Source of the DNA: Nocardiopsis sp. CC223A
Lineage (GTDB): Bacteria > Actinomycetota > Actinomycetes > Streptosporangiales > Streptosporangiaceae
Length of the DNA: 64,000 nt
Reading direction: 5' to 3'
NCBI RefSeq assembly: GCF_030766825.1
Contig: NZ_JASFDV010000013.1
Span: 40,071-104,070 of the forward strand
This document shows, in pieces, positions 48,818 through 57,344 of this stretch. The notes below the pieces were generated by a model. That model was given only the letters and a program-made list of their open reading frames with translations, searched no databases and was not told the origin of the DNA. The position numbers and the translations under genes were made by a program. Position 1 is the stretch's first letter. The number at the start of each line of letters is the position of its first letter.

Positions 48818-51127
48818 GTGTTCGGACGAATGGCGGAAAGCGTGCGCCGTCTGCTGGGTAAGCCCGGCGCGGTGGATCTGCGGCCTTATACCAAGCTCCT
48901 GTCGGCTATCGAGGCCGAGGAGGATGGTCTGCGCGAGCTCGACGACACCGAGCTGACGGACAGGGCCATCGAACTCGGCACCGGGGACCTCCCCTACGGG
49001 CGCGACGACCTCGTGTCACTGTGCGCCGTGGGCCGCGAGGCGGCCCGGCGCGCCCTGGACGAGCGCCCCTTCGACGTCCAGCTACTGGGCGTCATGTCCC
49101 TGTTGGACGGGCACGTGGCCGAGATGGCCACCGGTGAGGGCAAGACCCTGACCGGTGCCCTGGCCGCCGCGGGCTTCGCCCTGCGCGGCCGGCGCGTCCA
49201 CGTCATGAGCGTCAACGACTACCTGGCCCGTCGTGACGCCGAGTGGATGAAGCCGCTCTACGACATGCTCGGCGTCACCGTCGGGTGGATCACCGAGGAC
49301 TCCACGACCGAGCAGCGGCGCGCGGCGTACTCCTGCGACGTCACCTACGCCCCGGTCAGCGAGCTGGGCTTCGACGTGCTGCGCGACCGCATGGTGACCG
49401 ACATCGCCGACCGCGTGGTGCCCGAGCCCCACGTCGCCATCATCGACGAGGCCGACTCCGTGCTCGTCGACGAGGCCCGTGTGCCGCTGGTGCTGGCCGG
49501 CGCGGCCGAGCGGGTCGACGCCGACGTGGAGATGGCCGACATCGTGCGCACCCTCAAGCCGCGCATGCACTACGAGATCGACGGCGAGGGCCGCAACGTC
49601 CAGCTCACCGACGCCGGGATCGACGCGGTGGAGAAGGCGCTGGGCGGTGTGGACCTGTACGCCGAGGAGGAGTCCTCCCTGCTGCCGCAGGTCAACCTGG
49701 CGCTGCACGCCCACGTGCTGCTCCAGCGCGACGTCCACTACGTGGTGCGCGACGGCGAGGTCCGGATCATCAACGAGTCCCGTGGCCGCATCGCCCTGCT
49801 CCAGCGCTGGCCGGACGGTCTACAGGCGGCCGTCGAGGCCAAGGAGAAGGTCGCGGTCAGCGAGACCGGCGAGGTGCTGGACTCCATCACCGTCCAGTCG
49901 CTGATCCTGCGCTACCCGACCCGGGCCGGGATGACCGGTACGGCCATGGCGGTGGCCGACCAGCTGCGCGAGTTCTACGAGCTGGAGGTCGCGGTCATCC
50001 CCTCCAACAAGCCGAACGTCCGGGAGGACCACGGCACCCACCTCTTCGCCACCCGCGAGGAGAAGGAGGACGCCCTCGTCGAGGAGGTCGAGGAGGTGCA
50101 CGCCACCGGGCGGCCCATCCTCATCGGCACCCAGGACGTCGCCGAGTCCGAGCGGCTGGCCGAGCGGCTGCGCAAGGCCGGCCTGGAGTGCGTGGTCCTC
50201 AACGCCAAGAACGACGCCGACGAGGCCGCCGTCATCGCGGAGGCGGGCACCCACGGTGCCATCACGGTGTCCACCCAGATGGCCGGCCGCGGCACCGACA
50301 TCCGCCTGGGCGGCAGCGACATGGCCGACCGCGACCGGGTGGTCGAGGCCGGGGGCCTGTACGTGATGGGCTACGGCCGCTACCCCAGCAGCCGCCTGGA
50401 CGGCCAGCTGCGCGGCCGCGCCGGCCGCCAGGGGGACCCGGGCGACTCGGTGTTCTTCGTCAGCATGGACGACGACGTGGTGGTCAACAACGCGTCGGAG
50501 ACCTCCGGCTACACCACCGACGACCGCGGCGAGATCACCGACCCGGCCTGGCTGTCGATGGTGGACCACGCCCAGCGGGTCGCCGAGGGGCAGCTGCTGG
50601 AGGTGCACCGCAACACCTGGCGCTACAACCAGCTCATCGACGTGCAGCGGGACGTGGTCCTGGAGCACCGCGAGCTGGTCCTCACCGGTGACGAGGGCGA
50701 CCGGCACATCAAGAAGGACCGGCCCGAGAAGCACGGGGAGCTGGTCGAGGAGGTGGGCGAGGAGGCGGTCGCCGACGCGGCCCGGCTCATCACCCTGTAC
50801 CACCTGGACCGCGGCTGGACCGACCACAACGCGTTCCTGTCGGAGCTGCGCGAGGGCATCCACCTGCGCTTCCTGGGCCGCCGGGACCCGCTGGACGAGT
50901 TCAACCGCGACGCCGTGCCCGTGTTCAAGGGCTTCCTGGACGACGCCCGCTCGCGGGCCGCGGAGAGCTTCGAGGAGCTGGAGGTCGTGGACGGCGCCCT
51001 GGACGTCTCCGAGGTGGGCGTCAAGCGTCCGTCGATGACGTGGACGTACATGGTCCACGACCACCCGTTCAGCTCGGCCCTGGAGGCGGTGGCGGGCCGC
51101 ATCAAGGGGCTCATGGGTAACAAGTAG
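48818..51127 (+). CDS. secA2: accessory preprotein translocase ATPase SecA2
   Basis: A 769-residue SecA homologue. Walker A is EMATGEGKTLTGALAAAGF, the DEAD-like box VAIIDEADSVLVDEARVPLV, and the second motor domain shows TVSTQMAGRGTDIRLGGSD and RLDGQLRGRAGRQGDPGDS. It lacks the C-terminal zinc-binding tail of housekeeping SecA and is shorter, both features of SecA2, which exports a limited set of proteins. GTG 48818 was chosen from the leaderless promoter; ATG 48830 and GTG 48815 are alternatives. A terminator follows. Confidence 0.92.
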   Translation: MFGRMAESVRRLLGKPGAVDLRPYTKLLSAIEAEEDGLRELDDTELTDRAIELGTGDLPYGRDDLVSLCAVGREAARRALDERPFDVQLLGVMSLLDGHVAEMATGEGKTLTGALAAAGFALRGRRVHVMSVNDYLARRDAEWMKPLYDMLGVTVGWITEDSTTEQRRAAYSCDVTYAPVSELGFDVLRDRMVTDIADRVVPEPHVAIIDEADSVLVDEARVPLVLAGAAERVDADVEMADIVRTLKPRMHYEIDGEGRNVQLTDAGIDAVEKALGGVDLYAEEESSLLPQVNLALHAHVLLQRDVHYVVRDGEVRIINESRGRIALLQRWPDGLQAAVEAKEKVAVSETGEVLDSITVQSLILRYPTRAGMTGTAMAVADQLREFYELEVAVIPSNKPNVREDHGTHLFATREEKEDALVEEVEEVHATGRPILIGTQDVAESERLAERLRKAGLECVVLNAKNDADEAAVIAEAGTHGAITVSTQMAGRGTDIRLGGSDMADRDRVVEAGGLYVMGYGRYPSSRLDGQLRGRAGRQGDPGDSVFFVSMDDDVVVNNASETSGYTTDDRGEITDPAWLSMVDHAQRVAEGQLLEVHRNTWRYNQLIDVQRDVVLEHRELVLTGDEGDRHIKKDRPEKHGELVEEVGEEAVADAARLITLYHLDRGWTDHNAFLSELREGIHLRFLGRRDPLDEFNRDAVPVFKGFLDDARSRAAESFEELEVVDGALDVSEVGVKRPSMTWTYMVHDHPFSSALEAVAGRIKGLMGNK

Positions 51128-51175
51128 TTTCGGGGGGCGCCTGTTCCCCGGGGCTCGTTCCACTGCCTTTTCCCC

Positions 51176-51207
51176 GTGCGGGTCGGGACTTTGGTCCCGG
51201 CCCGCAC
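51176..51207 (+). terminator. secA2 terminator
   Basis: GTGCGGGTCGGGAC and GTCCCGGCCCGCAC form a 14-bp stem (one G-U pair) with a 4-nt loop, followed by TTGCTTTTG, 49 bp after the secA2 stop. Confidence 0.85.
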
Positions 51208-51285
51208 TTGCTTTTGTCGGCTACTCTTCTGAAAAGCCTCCGTGACGGTGGAATCGCCATGCGGAATTGACCGGCGCGGGTTAAC

Positions 51286-51603
51286 ATGGCTGCGTTTTCC
51301 AGAGAATCCGAGACGGTTGGGGCAGAAACTGCTGTGGTCCACGAAATCGGCGCGCAGGAGAAGATCAGTTACGGACGCAACGACCGCTTCCTCGGCGGTC
51401 CTGTGGGCGGCGGCCAGTTCTGGATCGACGAGGACGGCCGGGCGGTCGCCAAGATCGGCGGCCCCAAGGAGTGGCGGCCCACGCCGATGATCGACGTCCG
51501 GGTGGGCGACGTGTTCAGTGTCGGGGGGCAGGTGTGGAAGGTCACCGATATCATCGAGCCGGAGTCCCCTTCCGCTTATCTGCTGGCCACGCGCATTAGT
51601 TGA
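51286..51603 (+). CDS. hypothetical protein, small beta-rich
   Basis: A 105-residue protein. The C-terminal part reads MIDVRVGDVFSVGGQVWKVT then DIIEPESPSAYLLATRIS, suggestive of a small beta-barrel. ATG 51286 has only a weak Shine-Dalgarno; a GTG 16 codons later is an alternative. A hairpin at 51612-51632 follows the stop. It lies between the secA2 terminator and a structured noncoding region. No family recognised. Confidence 0.7.
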   Translation: MAAFSRESETVGAETAVVHEIGAQEKISYGRNDRFLGGPVGGGQFWIDEDGRAVAKIGGPKEWRPTPMIDVRVGDVFSVGGQVWKVTDIIEPESPSAYLLATRIS

Positions 51604-51651
51604 GAACTCGCCCCGCCGAGGAGTCCGGCGGGTCGGCCTTGTTTGCTTGAG

Positions 51652-51718
51652 CCGGGAATCGCAACCCCGTGCAACCTTTCCGGGAAAGGTGGCCCAGGGT
51701 GACGGTTCCCGGTTTTTT
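51652..51718 (+). ncRNA. candidate structured RNA ending in a U-tract
   Basis: The outer arms CCGGGAATC (51652-51660) and GGTTCCCGG (51704-51712) pair with one G-U. Inside, ACCTTTCC-G-GGAAAGGT (51674-51690) is a perfect dyad. Six T follow directly (51713-51718), a canonical intrinsic-terminator shape that is rare in such GC-rich DNA. It could be the tail of a small RNA or of the 51286 gene transcript. No family assigned. Confidence 0.4.
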
Positions 51719-51749
51719 CGCATGTGGCACGTTTTCGCCCGGTGAGTGC

Positions 51750-51858
51750 GCGGTAACGGTGGGCGTCGACGCCGTCACGGGGCGCGGCGGGCATTCCGGT
51801 CATCTCCCGTGGGATCGAGACGCTCCGGTTATCTGAAGGTGGGTGTCCGTGTTACCGC
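51750..51858 (+). ncRNA. candidate folded RNA domain
   Basis: GCGGTAAC (51750-51757) and GTTACCGC (51851-51858) can close a domain holding the palindrome GGCGTCGACGCC (51762-51773) and the stem CACGGG/CCCGTG (51776-51781 and 51806-51811). The nested order is compatible with a multi-branched RNA. Evidence is pairing only; no gene follows directly on this strand. Confidence 0.3.
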
Positions 51859-52275
51859 CGCCTCGTTAACGTCGTTCGGGCAGGGCGGGACCCGGTTCCG
51901 GGTCGCCTCGCCCGCCGCCCCGTGGTCGGTCCCAGGGGCTGTCCCCCGCCCCTGGGCCTGACCTCCCCGCCGTCGGCGGGTCCTCTCTGCCGCTTTCCCG
52001 TCCTGTTTTCCGTGCTCAGGGGACGATCCTGTCCGCATCCGGGGGAGTGTTCATAACCGGTTCCAGTGCATCTGGGGCGAGGGAATTCGCTCCCCTGCTG
52101 GGAGAAGCCCACTCTTCGGGGCTTGCATTAGAACGTGTTTCAGTATTACGCTCAGGCCATGCCCGGCCCGGTGAGGGCGTCCGGTGGTTCGGTCACCGGG
52201 CGTCAAGGACGGCCGGTGAGGACCGCCGCCCGCCGAGACCGGATCGCGCCCCGGAATCGGTGGGCGGCGTCCGTT

Positions 52276-52608
52276 TCAACCCGGCAGCCGGGAGATCTCC
52301 TCGAAGGTGGGACAGGGCCAGGGCAGTCCGCACCCCGTGCACGTCCCGGCCTCGCCGTCCCCGGGGTGGTGCAGCCGCAGCAGTTCCGCGCACACTCCCG
52401 CCAGGGCCGCCACGTCGTTGCGCGCGTTCGCGTAGAAGGCCACGTCGTTGATCCGGGACAGCGGGCTCTCGGAGCCGCCCCGCGGTATCCCGACCGTGTC
52501 GGGTTCCCAGGGGACCGCCCGCGCCGAGCGTTCCCGGATGCCCTCGACGCACCGGAGCAGTAACGCGTGCTCGGTGGCACTCCCTTTCGTCGGCCTGGTG
52601 AGCGGCAT
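52276..52608 (-). CDS. hypothetical protein with C-terminal CxxC...C motif
   Basis: A 110-residue protein. The C-terminal segment GTCTGCGLPWPCPTFEEIS carries CTGC and a third Cys, possibly metal-binding; the middle FYANARNDVAALAGVCAELL then RLHHP is helical. GGGAG lies about 7 nt before ATG 52608. Similar small proteins with an NARNDV...LLRLH helix and a Cys tail occur in actinomycetes (recollection, unverified). Function unknown. Confidence 0.75.
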   Translation of the reverse strand: MPLTRPTKGSATEHALLLRCVEGIRERSARAVPWEPDTVGIPRGGSESPLSRINDVAFYANARNDVAALAGVCAELLRLHHPGDGEAGTCTGCGLPWPCPTFEEISRLPG

Positions 52609-52709
52609 CGCCGATCTCCCCCCAACGGGTGGATGCGCAGATACATCTAGTGACTAAGCGTATACCTATCGTCGCGGAATGTCGCGACGTGGGGGGTGCG
52701 CACGAAAGC

Positions 52710-52737
52710 GGGCTGCCCCCAAGGGGAGGGGCAGCCC
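52710..52737 (-). terminator. terminator of the cysteine-rich peptide gene
   Basis: GGGCTGCCCC and GGGGCAGCCC form a perfect 10-bp stem around an 8-nt loop, 23 bp past the stop of the small peptide gene. Confidence 0.8.
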
Positions 52738-52760
52738 GCCGGGAAGGGGGTGCGGACGGG

Positions 52761-52868
52761 CTACTGGCAGTTGCCGCCGCAGGCGCACGAACCGCCGCTC
52801 TGGCAGCCGCAGCCACAGCCGGAACCGCAGCCACAGGCGCTCGGGGAAGTGGTCAAGGGGTGGGTCAT
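52761..52868 (-). CDS. 35-residue cysteine-rich peptide
   Basis: A very small gene with strong signals: GAGGAGGG 5-8 nt before ATG 52868 and a clean terminator 23 bp after the TAG. The peptide starts MTHPLTTSPSA and then has eight Cys at positions 12, 14, 18, 20, 22, 28, 30 and 34, in CxC pairs separated by Gly and Ser, ending GGNCQ. There is no signal peptide and almost no hydrophobic residue. The pattern suits a metal-binding (metallothionein-like) peptide or the core of a modified peptide with an 11-residue leader; no modifying enzyme is nearby. It lies 174 bp downstream of cydB on the same strand. Confidence 0.75.
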   Translation of the reverse strand: MTHPLTTSPSACGCGSGCGCGCQSGGSCACGGNCQ

Positions 52869-53042
52869 GTTCCCTCCTCGGATCGGTCCGAAGTCCGGTC
52901 CACCGCGCCCGGGCGGCGCGGTTCCCGACAGGTGATGTGCCCGGAGCCGGGCTTTCCCAATCCGAGACGGTGTCCTTGACGAATCCTGACCGACACGCCC
53001 GCGGCCAGGACGCCCCGCCCCATGGGTCCGAGAGGTCCGGGC

Positions 53043-53969
53043 TCAGGCGAAGAAGCCCGGGGAACGGCTCGGTCGGCGCGTCATTCGGTAGAGCCAAACC
53101 TGACCGATGAGCATGACCGGAATTGCGGGGGCCAGCACCGACCAGACCAGCACCGCGGTCGTGTCCGGGACGGCGGCCAGCGGCAGTCCTCCCGCCACCG
53201 CCACCAGCACGCCCGGCACGGAGATCGCCACCGCGGAAGTGTGCCGGGACAGCATCGGACCGGACAGGCCCGCCGTCGCCGCCAGAGCGGCCGCCAGCAC
53301 CACCGCCGGGACCAGCGCCGCTGCGCCCACACCGGCACCCGACGGCAGGGCGGCCACCGCGGTGACCGAAGTCCCCGCCAGGGCGGCCAGGGCGATCCGG
53401 CGGGTGTCGCGGGCGGCCACGTCCGCGCTCTCGGCGTCGGACTCGCCGACCAGCCGCTCGGCCCCGAAGGCCACCCCCCGCAGCGCGAACAGCAACGCCA
53501 CGGTCAGGGCGCACGCCACCGTGAACAGGGAGATCCCCGGCTCCCCGGCGATCAGTGACGCCAGGACCCAGCCCCAGGACAGGGCCAGCGTCCAGCTGCC
53601 GGCGACGACGGCGCCGTCCCACAGCGCCGCCCACCCCGCGCCCGGTACCCGTGAGCGCAGCCACAGGCCCGCGTCCCGCACCAGCAGCCCGGCCGCCAAC
53701 GCCACCAGCACCGGCCACAGCCGCGCCACCACATGGTGCTCCACCGACGGGAACAACCCGGCCAGCACCCCCACCAGGGACACCAGCCACACCTCGGTGG
53801 CCAGGAAGTAGGGGGCGATCGCGGCCACCACCCGGCGCCGCTGGTCGGGGCCGCGCGCCACGCGCGGCATCAGCATGCCCAGCCCCACGTCGGCCCCGGC
53901 CAGCACCAGGTAGCCCACGACGAACAGGGCGAGCAGAAGAGAGGACAGAGAGGACAGGACGTCCGACAT
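53043..53969 (-). CDS. cydB: cytochrome bd ubiquinol oxidase subunit II
   Basis: A 308-residue membrane protein with about eight helices. The N-terminus LFVVGYLVLAGADVGLGMLM matches the conserved CydB opening (DG/DxGxGML). It is shorter and more diverged than enterobacterial CydB, as in many actinomycetes. ATG 53969 has GGAG about 8 nt upstream and lies 14 bp after the cydA stop. It pairs with CydA in the membrane to reduce oxygen with quinol electrons. No cydCD assembly genes are present here. Confidence 0.9.
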   Translation of the reverse strand: MSDVLSSLSSLLLALFVVGYLVLAGADVGLGMLMPRVARGPDQRRRVVAAIAPYFLATEVWLVSLVGVLAGLFPSVEHHVVARLWPVLVALAAGLLVRDAGLWLRSRVPGAGWAALWDGAVVAGSWTLALSWGWVLASLIAGEPGISLFTVACALTVALLFALRGVAFGAERLVGESDAESADVAARDTRRIALAALAGTSVTAVAALPSGAGVGAAALVPAVVLAAALAATAGLSGPMLSRHTSAVAISVPGVLVAVAGGLPLAAVPDTTAVLVWSVLAPAIPVMLIGQVWLYRMTRRPSRSPGFFA

Positions 53970-53983
53970 GGCATGGCTCCGGA

Positions 53984-55246
53984 TCAGAAGGAGGGGACGG
54001 AGGTGGGGGACTCCGCCGGTGCGGAGTCGTCGTCGCGGTGCTCGGCCAGCGGTCCGCCCTCGGGGCCGCGCCGGGCGAACCGCACCAGCAGCCACCAGGT
54101 CGTGGCGGCCAGCAGCGCGAACGCCGGCGTGAACAGCCCGAAGGAGACCGCCGCGGCCGCCGGGGACATCGGCGTCACCGCGTCGGCGGTGGTCAGGTGG
54201 TGCACGACGGTCCACGGCTGGCGGTTGGTCTCCCGGAACACCCACCCGCCGACGCTCGCCAGATAGGGCAGGAAGGGCAGTACGGCCAGCGGGTACAGCG
54301 CCCACCGCATCCGCCGAACGCCCGGGGCGAAGTGCGCCACCAGCCGGCCCAGCAGCAGGACCGGCCCCAGGAAGAACATCAGGCCCCACATGCTCATCAT
54401 GAGGATGTCCGCGGTGCCCCCCACAACGGCCGGGACCCCGTCGCCGGCCGCCTCGACGGCCTCGATCTCCGCCGCGGTGTAGGTCTGGCCGCTGGTCGGC
54501 GGAGCCTGGTCGAACAGCTCGAACTGCACCCCGCCGAAGGCCGCCACCGGGATCGGCAGAAGGCACATGACGAGCGTTCCGTAGGTGATGCCGCGCGAGA
54601 ACATCCGCTGCGGGTCGTTCCCCCGCCGCAGGTGGTGGGCGCTGGTCGCGATGATCACCGCGGCGCCCACCAGCAGGGCACCGGTCACGATGTGCCCGAA
54701 CGCCATGGTCGCCGCCGGGTTGGTCATCAGCGCCACCGGATCGGTCAGGTGCGCGACCCCGTCCACCATCTCGAAGCCCACCGGGTTGCGCAGGAACCCG
54801 TTGGACACCAGCACCCACCAGGCCGACATGTACGCCGTCGCGGTCACCACCGCGAAGCAGCCCAGGTGCGCCCAGCGGCCCATCCGGTCCCATCCGAAGA
54901 TCCACAGCCCCAGGAACGTGGACTCGACGAAGAACGCCGTCATCGTCTCCAGGGCCAGCGGCGCCCCGAAGGAGTAGCCGTACATCTCCTGTAGGCCGCT
55001 CCAGTTGAGCGCCAGCTGGAGCTCCATGACCAGCCCGGAGAGCACGCCCATGCCGTAGTTGACCAGGTACAGCCCGCCCCAGAAGCGGACGGCGGACATC
55101 CGCGTCCGGTCGCCGGACAGGGCCGCCCGCAGCTGGGCGACGAGGATGTAGGGCGCCAGGCCCAGGGTCAGGGCCACGAACATGTAGTGCGTCGCCGCCG
55201 TGAACGCGAACTGTAGCCGCGCCAGGAGGAGGGGATCGTCGAACAT
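53984..55246 (-). CDS. cydA: cytochrome bd ubiquinol oxidase subunit I
   Basis: A 420-residue, haem-bearing subunit. The early His is at residue 20 (TAATHYMFVALTLGLAPYI); GHIVTGALLVGAAVI holds another conserved His, and ETNRQPWTV matches the GRQPW motif. It is about 100 residues shorter than E. coli CydA, consistent with the short Q-loop form found in actinobacteria. ATG 55246 has GAGG 7 nt upstream. First gene of cydAB, which supports respiration at low oxygen or under nitric oxide or cyanide stress. Confidence 0.94.
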   Translation of the reverse strand: MFDDPLLLARLQFAFTAATHYMFVALTLGLAPYILVAQLRAALSGDRTRMSAVRFWGGLYLVNYGMGVLSGLVMELQLALNWSGLQEMYGYSFGAPLALETMTAFFVESTFLGLWIFGWDRMGRWAHLGCFAVVTATAYMSAWWVLVSNGFLRNPVGFEMVDGVAHLTDPVALMTNPAATMAFGHIVTGALLVGAAVIIATSAHHLRRGNDPQRMFSRGITYGTLVMCLLPIPVAAFGGVQFELFDQAPPTSGQTYTAAEIEAVEAAGDGVPAVVGGTADILMMSMWGLMFFLGPVLLLGRLVAHFAPGVRRMRWALYPLAVLPFLPYLASVGGWVFRETNRQPWTVVHHLTTADAVTPMSPAAAAVSFGLFTPAFALLAATTWWLLVRFARRGPEGGPLAEHRDDDSAPAESPTSVPSF

Positions 55247-55393
55247 CGCAGGGCCTCGTGATCGTCGTCGGGAATCACGAGAAGCATCCGGTGCGGGTCC
55301 GGTGCCGGGCATCGTCCGGCGGAAGGCTTTCGCCCGTCTCCTCCGGGGGTATCCGGACCCCGGGCCCTACTCCCCGGGGGCTACGGGGAACCC

Positions 55394-56071
55394 CTAGGGG
55401 GTCCGCCCGCTCCAGCCGGGGGTCACCAGCGCGGACTCGTAGGCGAGCACCACCAGCTGCGCCCGGTCCCGCACGCCCAGCTTGACCATGGCGCGGCTGA
55501 CGTGGGTCTTGGCGGTGGCGGGGCTGAGCACCAGCTCCCGGGCGATCTCCTCGTTCGACAGCCCGCGCCCCACCAGCGCCACCACCTCCCGCTCCCGGTC
55601 GGTGAGGTCGTTCAACCGCGGCGAAGGCGCCGGGGCCGTGCGCGGGCGGCTCGTGTAGTCGGCGATCAGCCGCCGGGTGATGCCGGGGGACAGCAGGGCC
55701 TCGCCGTCGTGCACCACCCGCACGGCCTGGAGCAGGTCGCGCGGCTCGGTGTCCTTGACCAGGAACCCGCTCACCCCCGAGCGCAGCGCCTCGAAGATGT
55801 ACTCGTCCAGGTCGAACGTGGTCAGGATGACGATCCGGGTCGTGGCCAGGGAGGGTTCGGCGATGATGCGCGCGGCCGCGGCCAGGCCGTCCACCCCGGG
55901 CATGCGGATGTCCATGAGGACCACGTCGGGACGTTCGGCGCGGGCCAGCCGCACCGCCTCCTCGCCGTCGGCGGCCTCGGCCACCACCTGGATGTCGTCC
56001 GCGCTGTCCAACAGGGCGCGGAAACCGGCCCGCACCAGCGCCTGGTCGTCGGCCAGCAGTACGCGGATCAA
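55394..56071 (-). CDS. NarL-family response regulator
   Basis: A 225-residue response regulator. Receiver domain: VLLADDQALVRAGFRALLDS with the acidic pair; phospho-acceptor Asp in VVLMDIRMPGVDGLAAA near 53; Lys in GFLVKDTEPRDLL. The LuxR/NarL HTH is at 150-215 (LTDREREVVALVGRGLSNEE then IARELVLSPATAKTHV). The start is TTG 56071 with GGGGTGA upstream, 3 nt after the kinase stop. A GGGG/CCCC dyad directly follows the stop, upstream of cydA. Confidence 0.95.
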   Translation of the reverse strand: MIRVLLADDQALVRAGFRALLDSADDIQVVAEAADGEEAVRLARAERPDVVLMDIRMPGVDGLAAAARIIAEPSLATTRIVILTTFDLDEYIFEALRSGVSGFLVKDTEPRDLLQAVRVVHDGEALLSPGITRRLIADYTSRPRTAPAPSPRLNDLTDREREVVALVGRGLSNEEIARELVLSPATAKTHVSRAMVKLGVRDRAQLVVLAYESALVTPGWSGRTP

Positions 56072-56074
56072 CGT

Positions 56075-57241
56075 TCACCCCGTTCGTTCGTCGGAACCCG
56101 TGATCGGCAGCCGGGCCCGCACCCGGAATCCTCCACCCTCCAGCGGGCCCGCGTCCACCGTGCCGCCGACCAGGGAGGCCCGCTCGCGCATGCCGCTGAT
56201 GCCGTTGCCCGCGGCGGGAGCGCCCAGCGTGCCGCGCCCGTCGTCGGCGACCTCGATGACCAGCTCGGAGGGGCGGTAGTCGACGAGCACCGTCGCCTGG
56301 TCGGCCTCCGCGTGCCGCACCACGTTGGTCAGCGCCTCCTGAACGGTGCGGTACGCGGCCGAGTCGGTGCCCACCGGCAGCCGCACGGGAGCCCCGGTGA
56401 CCTTCACGTCCACAGCGACCCCGGCGCTGCGGGTGGCCTCCGCGATCTCGTCGATCCGGTCGATACCGGCCACCGGGGAGCGCGGAGCGCCCTCGTCCGC
56501 CGCGCGCAGCACCCCGAGGATGGCGCGCAGCTCGACGAGCGTGTCCTTGCTGGTCCGCTTGATGGTGGACAGCGCCTCGACGGCCCGTTCCGGCTCGTTC
56601 TCCATCAGGTACAGGGCGGTGCCGGCCTGCACGTTGATGAGCGAGATGTTGTGCGCGACCGTGTCGTGGACGTCGCGGGCCAGCCGCAGCCGCTCCTCGG
56701 AGGCCCGCCGCAGCAGCTCCTCCTCCCGGGTGCGGGTGACCTCGGCCTTCCGTTCCCGGTCCGCCCTGAGGTACTCCTGCCGCCAGCGCACCACCTCTCC
56801 GGTGCACAGCAGGACCAGCACCCAGCCGACGATCCCCAGCGCCTCGGGGCGGAACGTCGCGTTGGCCACCAGCTCGTAGCCGTTCACCGCCAGGAACTGG
56901 ACGATCCCCAGCGTCCACCCGAAGGCGCGGTGCCCCCACCGGACCAGGCTGTAGAGCACCACGGCGGTGCAGGCCATGACCATCCCGTCGGGGAACCCCA
57001 GGGGGTAGTAGGCGGTCGCGGCGGCCACCGACACCACCCCGACCGTCCGCGGGAAGCGGGTGCGCCACAGCAGGGCCAGGGAGGCGACCGCGATGAGCGC
57101 GTACCCCCACGGCCATGCGGAGCGGACGTAGGGATCCGGGTCGATCAGTCCGACCGCCAGGGTGCTGCCCGCGGAGACGGCCAGGAGCCCCAGGGAGATC
57201 CGGACGTCGGTGCGGCCGGGGCGCGGGAGTAGTGCTGTCAC
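56075..57241 (-). CDS. sensor histidine kinase, NarL-partner type
   Basis: A 388-residue HisKA_3 kinase. Four to six membrane helices fill residues 15-160 with almost no extracellular domain (ALIAVASLALLWRTRF). The phospho-acceptor is RLARDVHDTVAHNISLINVQ near 200, and the ATPase region has VVRHAEADQATV and IEVADDGRG. GTG 57241 lies 7 bp after a TACCGT -10-like box, so it may be leaderless. It is coupled to the response regulator. Such minimal membrane sensors respond to envelope or membrane stress (family knowledge). Confidence 0.94.
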   Translation of the reverse strand: MTALLPRPGRTDVRISLGLLAVSAGSTLAVGLIDPDPYVRSAWPWGYALIAVASLALLWRTRFPRTVGVVSVAAATAYYPLGFPDGMVMACTAVVLYSLVRWGHRAFGWTLGIVQFLAVNGYELVANATFRPEALGIVGWVLVLLCTGEVVRWRQEYLRADRERKAEVTRTREEELLRRASEERLRLARDVHDTVAHNISLINVQAGTALYLMENEPERAVEALSTIKRTSKDTLVELRAILGVLRAADEGAPRSPVAGIDRIDEIAEATRSAGVAVDVKVTGAPVRLPVGTDSAAYRTVQEALTNVVRHAEADQATVLVDYRPSELVIEVADDGRGTLGAPAAGNGISGMRERASLVGGTVDAGPLEGGGFRVRARLPITGSDERTG

Positions 57242-57310
57242 ACCCTTGACGGTACGGCCCGCACACAGGGGTTTCCGTCCTCCCCAGGGAGGCGATCGCG
57301 GCCCCGCGCC

Positions 57311-57326
57311 TACTCCCCGCGGAGTA
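57311..57326 (-). promoter_or_regulatory. TACTCC dyad upstream of the two-component operon
   Basis: TACTCCCCGCGGAGTA is a perfect 6-bp inverted repeat around CCGC, about 70 bp upstream of the kinase start. A similar half (CTACTCCCCG) occurs at 55367-55376 upstream of cydA. It is a plausible response-regulator site controlling itself and perhaps cydAB. Confidence 0.5.
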
Positions 57327-57344
57327 CTCCGCCCCCGGCGGGGG

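Larger units (their letters stand above)
51604..52275. other. structured noncoding interval
   Basis: No gene is supported over 672 bp. It begins with a hairpin (CCCGCCG/CGGCGGG, 51612-51632), then a nested stem with a U6 tract (51652-51718), then a possible folded unit closed by GCGGTAAC/GTTACCGC (51750-51858). The remainder to 52275 shows no feature I can support. Confidence 0.55.
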
